The translations under genes and the position numbers were made by a program. From HXMU1428-3 sp965215715 (GTDB lineage: Bacteria > Pseudomonadota > Alphaproteobacteria > Rhizobiales > HXMU1428-3): 64,000 bases of DNA. The DNA lies in NCBI GenBank assembly GCA_965215715.1, contig OZ244129.1, positions 3,073,714 to 3,137,713 on the forward strand. The letters are read 5' to 3'. Positions 61,464 to 64,000 of this stretch are shown piece by piece. How positions within the stretch are numbered: the stretch's first letter is position 1; each line of letters opens with the position of its first letter. The notes below the pieces were generated by a model. It saw only the letters and a program-made list of their open reading frames with translations. It had not been told where the DNA came from and did not search any database.

Positions 61464-62367
61464 ATTTTAAATTTTCTTGAAGAATATGGTAAATTTGTTG
61501 ATATGTGTCTTTGTTAATTTCTTTCTCGTAGGATTTTTGCCCCTTGAAATGAAAGTGTTTTTTACTATTTTGATTAAACTTTTTTTCTCTTTCTTTCTGC
61601 TTATCAAAAGAATAATAATCAATTGCCTCTTCAATTGTTGATTGAGGGATATCGATTTCAAAAATAAATTTGAGAAGATTTTCAAATGTTGCTGTTGGGC
61701 TATCTTTTAAATCTTCGTATTTGATAATTAGAACACGGTCAGTATATTTTTTCTGTATTGCTCCCCACGAATTATAAAAACGAATGAGCCTTTCAATATT
61801 ATTCGTTTTTTTAAGGTGATCTTCAAAACTTTCATAAACTTCTCTTCTTTTTGAATAGCCTGAATAGAGCGCGGTAATGAAGTCGCGAACAATAATGACA
61901 TGTTTTGAAGACTCTAGGTTAAGAAGTGGTGATTCTCCAAAATACCCATGCGTATGGTAGCAGTAGTCTTTTTGGATGCCGGGTAATAATTTATGAATTG
62001 GTTCGGCAAATTGAGCTCGAGCATCAGCAGGGTGGAAAATGCGGAACGGTTTTTTCTCTGCTTGTTTTAGAGTATTTCCTTCGCCATACTCTACTTTATA
62101 TTCACCGATGATATGTTTAGCGATTGAGTAATCGAGAACGTCTGCTACCCAATTCCAACCAGATGATGGATAAGAGACGAATAAAATGCTATTTTTTTTT
62201 GATCTCAGAATATGTTTGATGTATCCAAGCGAATGGGTCTCCAAATCTTTTTTATTTAGTTTGTTAAGGAAAATAGTTTTTAGTGTTCTTAGTATGCGTA
62301 GACGAGGATGGTATCTTTTACTCGTAAAATAAGAAGAATTTACTCGTATAGGTGAATGATTCTCCAT
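61441..62367 (-). CDS. PAPS-dependent sulfotransferase
   Basis: A 308-residue sulfotransferase that would transfer sulfate from PAPS to a hydroxyl. The 5'-phosphosulfate loop is SYPSSGWNWVADVL (Arg/Lys-poor compared with the usual PKSGTTWL), and the 3'-phosphate site is HVIIVRDFITALYSGYSKRRE. LIIKYEDLKDSP is the typical third conserved part. The C-terminus is very Lys/Gln/Tyr-rich. It is strongly AT-rich and on the opposite strand, which suggests later acquisition. It implies a sulfated surface glycan. It overlaps the GT4 gene end-to-end by 23 bases. Confidence 0.85.
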   Translation of the reverse strand: MENHSPIRVNSSYFTSKRYHPRLRILRTLKTIFLNKLNKKDLETHSLGYIKHILRSKKNSILFVSYPSSGWNWVADVLDYSIAKHIIGEYKVEYGEGNTLKQAEKKPFRIFHPADARAQFAEPIHKLLPGIQKDYCYHTHGYFGESPLLNLESSKHVIIVRDFITALYSGYSKRREVYESFEDHLKKTNNIERLIRFYNSWGAIQKKYTDRVLIIKYEDLKDSPTATFENLLKFIFEIDIPQSTIEEAIDYYSFDKQKEREKKFNQNSKKHFHFKGQKSYEKEINKDTYQQIYHILQENLKFKFDYNY

Positions 62368-62667
62368 AGAGTTTTATGCTCCGATTTTGATATAAATTAA
62401 AACGTGTTGATTATTTTCTTTTTCGGTAAGAGATATTTTTTTCCTATTTTCTTTAACCCTGGTGAGAAAATAAATCTATGTTAGATGATTGAGATGTTTT
62501 TAAGATTAGCGGATGTCTTATACTTACAAATTGAAAACGTGGAGTTCAACGTTTTTTATTTAGAATGTAATTTTTAGAAACTTTTAAAAATCATCTATTT
62601 TCACAATTCATCATCTTAGCTAATTAATTTTTCTAGTTACTGTTCATAGTTACATAGGAATGTTCGT
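62368..62667. other. Divergent intergenic region, no gene seen
   Basis: About 300 strongly AT-rich bases between the sulfotransferase and AsnB genes, which point away from each other. Promoters for both should be here. No dyad or RNA-like structure stands out by eye. Confidence 0.5.
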
Positions 62668-64000
62668 ATGTGTGGTATAATGGGTGTGGTCTCAAGTTTG
62701 GGACAGTATCATGCACCAGATATTCTCAACTCTGTCAATCAGTCTCTTAATCATAGAGGGCCGGATGCTGCTGGAATTTGGACTGATTTAAACCTTGGTG
62801 TTTCTTTGTGCCACACACGGTTGTCTATTCAAGACTTGTCTGAGGCTGGGTCTCAACCGATGCACTCAATTGATGAGCGTTATGTGCTTATTTTTAATGG
62901 TGAGATTTACAATCATTTTGAAATTCGAAAACAGTTGCAAAATGAAAAAGACACCCTTGTTTGGTCAGGCCAATCAGATACGGAAACTTTACTTAAAAGC
63001 ATTGAATGTTGGGGGGTGGAGAAGGCCTTGCAAACGGCCTGTGGTATGTTTGCATTCGCTTTGCTTGATCGGAAATTGGGAAAACTATTTCTTGCAAGAG
63101 ATCGGTTAGGTGAAAAGCCACTTTATTATGGCTGGCAAAGTGGATGTTTTATGTTTGCATCCGAATTAACAGCTTTAAAAACGCACCCGGCTTTTGAGGC
63201 TATCGTAGACCGGGGCGCTCTTTCTCATTTTGTCCAACTTGGATATGTGCCGACGAATTTATCTATTTATAAAAATATTTATAAACTAGAGCCGGGCACA
63301 TTTTTAGTTTTGGATGTGGTGCCTTCGAAGAAACAGAGTGCAAATTTATGCCGTCAGCATCATTATTGGTCTTTGAAAGAGGTGGCTGGTTCTCCTTCTA
63401 AAATAGGTGTTCAATATTCTGATGATGATGCGATCGTTGATCTCAAAAAGTTGCTGTTAAAAGTGGTTGATCAACAAATGATCTCGGATGTGCCATTGGG
63501 CTCTTTTTTATCGGGCGGGATTGATTCCTCGCTTATTACTGCTTGCATGCAACAAAAATCTTCTCGTCCGGTTCAATCTTTCTCAATTGGATTTGAGGAT
63601 GCGGCTTATAATGAGGCACCATTTGCAAAGTCGATAGCTCGTCATTTAGGAACTGACCACACGGAACTTTATGTGAGTGCTAAGGATGCTTTGGATGTGA
63701 TCCCTTCATTGCCAAGAATTTATGATGAGCCTTTTGCCGATTCGTCACAAATTCCGACTTATCTTGTTTCCAAAATGACCAAAGCCCATGTTACGGTTGC
63801 TCTATCCGGTGATGGGGGGGATGAATTGTTTGGTGGCTATAATCGCACACTTTGGATTAAGAAGATTTGGAATTTTGTTAAGACCTATCCGTTACCAGTG
63901 CGCAAAAAATTGGCATGTTTTCTCTTAAACCTTTCCCCTGTTTTGTTAAATAAAACCATCGGTTTCTTGCAAAAATTTTTTCCACCTAGCCGGCAGTTTT
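62668..64000 (+). CDS. asnB: Glutamine-hydrolysing asparagine synthetase-type amidotransferase, 3' end beyond window
   Basis: The frame is open from ATG 62668 to the right edge (444 codons). It opens MCGIMGVVSS with Cys2 as glutaminase nucleophile, then NHRGPDAAGIW, FNGEIYNHFEIR and ARDRLGEKPLYY. The synthetase PP-loop is SGGIDSS, and SGDGGDELFGGYNR follows. The enzyme moves ammonia from glutamine onto a carboxylate; in polysaccharide loci such enzymes often amidate uronic acids, in line with the dehydrogenase at 30.2 kb. AGGAA precedes the ATG. It differs from the Cys-less relative at 54.0 kb. Confidence 0.93.
   Translation, partial: MCGIMGVVSSLGQYHAPDILNSVNQSLNHRGPDAAGIWTDLNLGVSLCHTRLSIQDLSEAGSQPMHSIDERYVLIFNGEIYNHFEIRKQLQNEKDTLVWSGQSDTETLLKSIECWGVEKALQTACGMFAFALLDRKLGKLFLARDRLGEKPLYYGWQSGCFMFASELTALKTHPAFEAIVDRGALSHFVQLGYVPTNLSIYKNIYKLEPGTFLVLDVVPSKKQSANLCRQHHYWSLKEVAGSPSKIGVQYSDDDAIVDLKKLLLKVVDQQMISDVPLGSFLSGGIDSSLITACMQQKSSRPVQSFSIGFEDAAYNEAPFAKSIARHLGTDHTELYVSAKDALDVIPSLPRIYDEPFADSSQIPTYLVSKMTKAHVTVALSGDGGDELFGGYNRTLWIKKIWNFVKTYPLPVRKKLACFLLNLSPVLLNKTIGFLQKFFPPSRQF

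Overview
The window reads as a chromosomal segment of an alphaproteobacterium, most likely from the Hyphomicrobiales (Rhizobiales) or a close marine relative. Supports are the GlpSTPQV-type glycerol ABC importer, a bacterioferritin gene preceded by an Irr-type iron control element, the EPS-associated MarR regulator, and intergenic palindromic repeats of the kind common in that group. Base composition is visibly AT-rich for the group. No tRNA, rRNA, CRISPR array, transposase or phage gene was recognised. Species assignment is not possible by reading alone.

Left part (1-30 kb) is ordinary chromosome. It holds an L,D-transpeptidase cut by the left edge, a DUF2130 coiled-coil protein, an iron-storage pair (bfd, bfr), a lysine/alanine-rich histone H1-like protein, an OFA-family transporter, a PAP2-fold membrane protein, an RhlE-type RNA helicase, a YjbR protein flanked by long inverted repeats, an MscS channel, cytochrome P460, PPK2 and an alpha/beta hydrolase. 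From 16.0 to 26.3 kb lies a complete glycerol uptake and use locus: repressor, glycerol-3-phosphate dehydrogenase, ABC importer (two ATPases, two permeases, a small membrane protein, a large binding protein) and glycerol kinase. A MITE-like palindromic element sits between the binding protein and the kinase. DM13 and DUF2339 proteins follow.

Right part (30-64 kb) is a surface-polysaccharide region, almost all on the + strand. It opens with a UDP-sugar 6-dehydrogenase, an initiating sugar transferase, an SDR enzyme, a NusG/RfaH-like antiterminator, an EPS-type MarR regulator and a UDP-glucuronate 4-epimerase. The core (35.8-51.9 kb) is a nonulosonic-acid locus: PseB and PseC, a cytidylyltransferase fused to a class-III aminotransferase, PseG and a NeuB-family synthase. 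Interleaved are enzymes not found in textbook pseudaminate clusters: a FemAB-like acyltransferase, two methyltransferase/FAD-oxidoreductase pairs, an aldo/keto reductase, a PIG-L deacetylase, a hexapeptide acyltransferase, a WbqC protein and a large transferase-like protein with a KxHP motif. I infer a heavily modified nonulosonic acid, and this is the best candidate for an undescribed system here.

After a repeat-rich boundary (51.9-52.3 kb) come an ABC exporter, an asparagine-synthetase-like ligase lacking its glutaminase cysteine, a small P-loop kinase, two methyltransferases, three GT4 glycosyltransferases, a sulfotransferase and a full AsnB-type amidotransferase cut by the right edge. Intergenic space carries three repeat classes: a roughly 105-bp two-stem repeat (2.4, 4.2, 34.0, 52 kb), a GTCATCCCGG palindrome family (10.6-11.2 kb) and the 24.6-kb MITE, which shares a 33-35-nt internal module with the 34-kb repeat.
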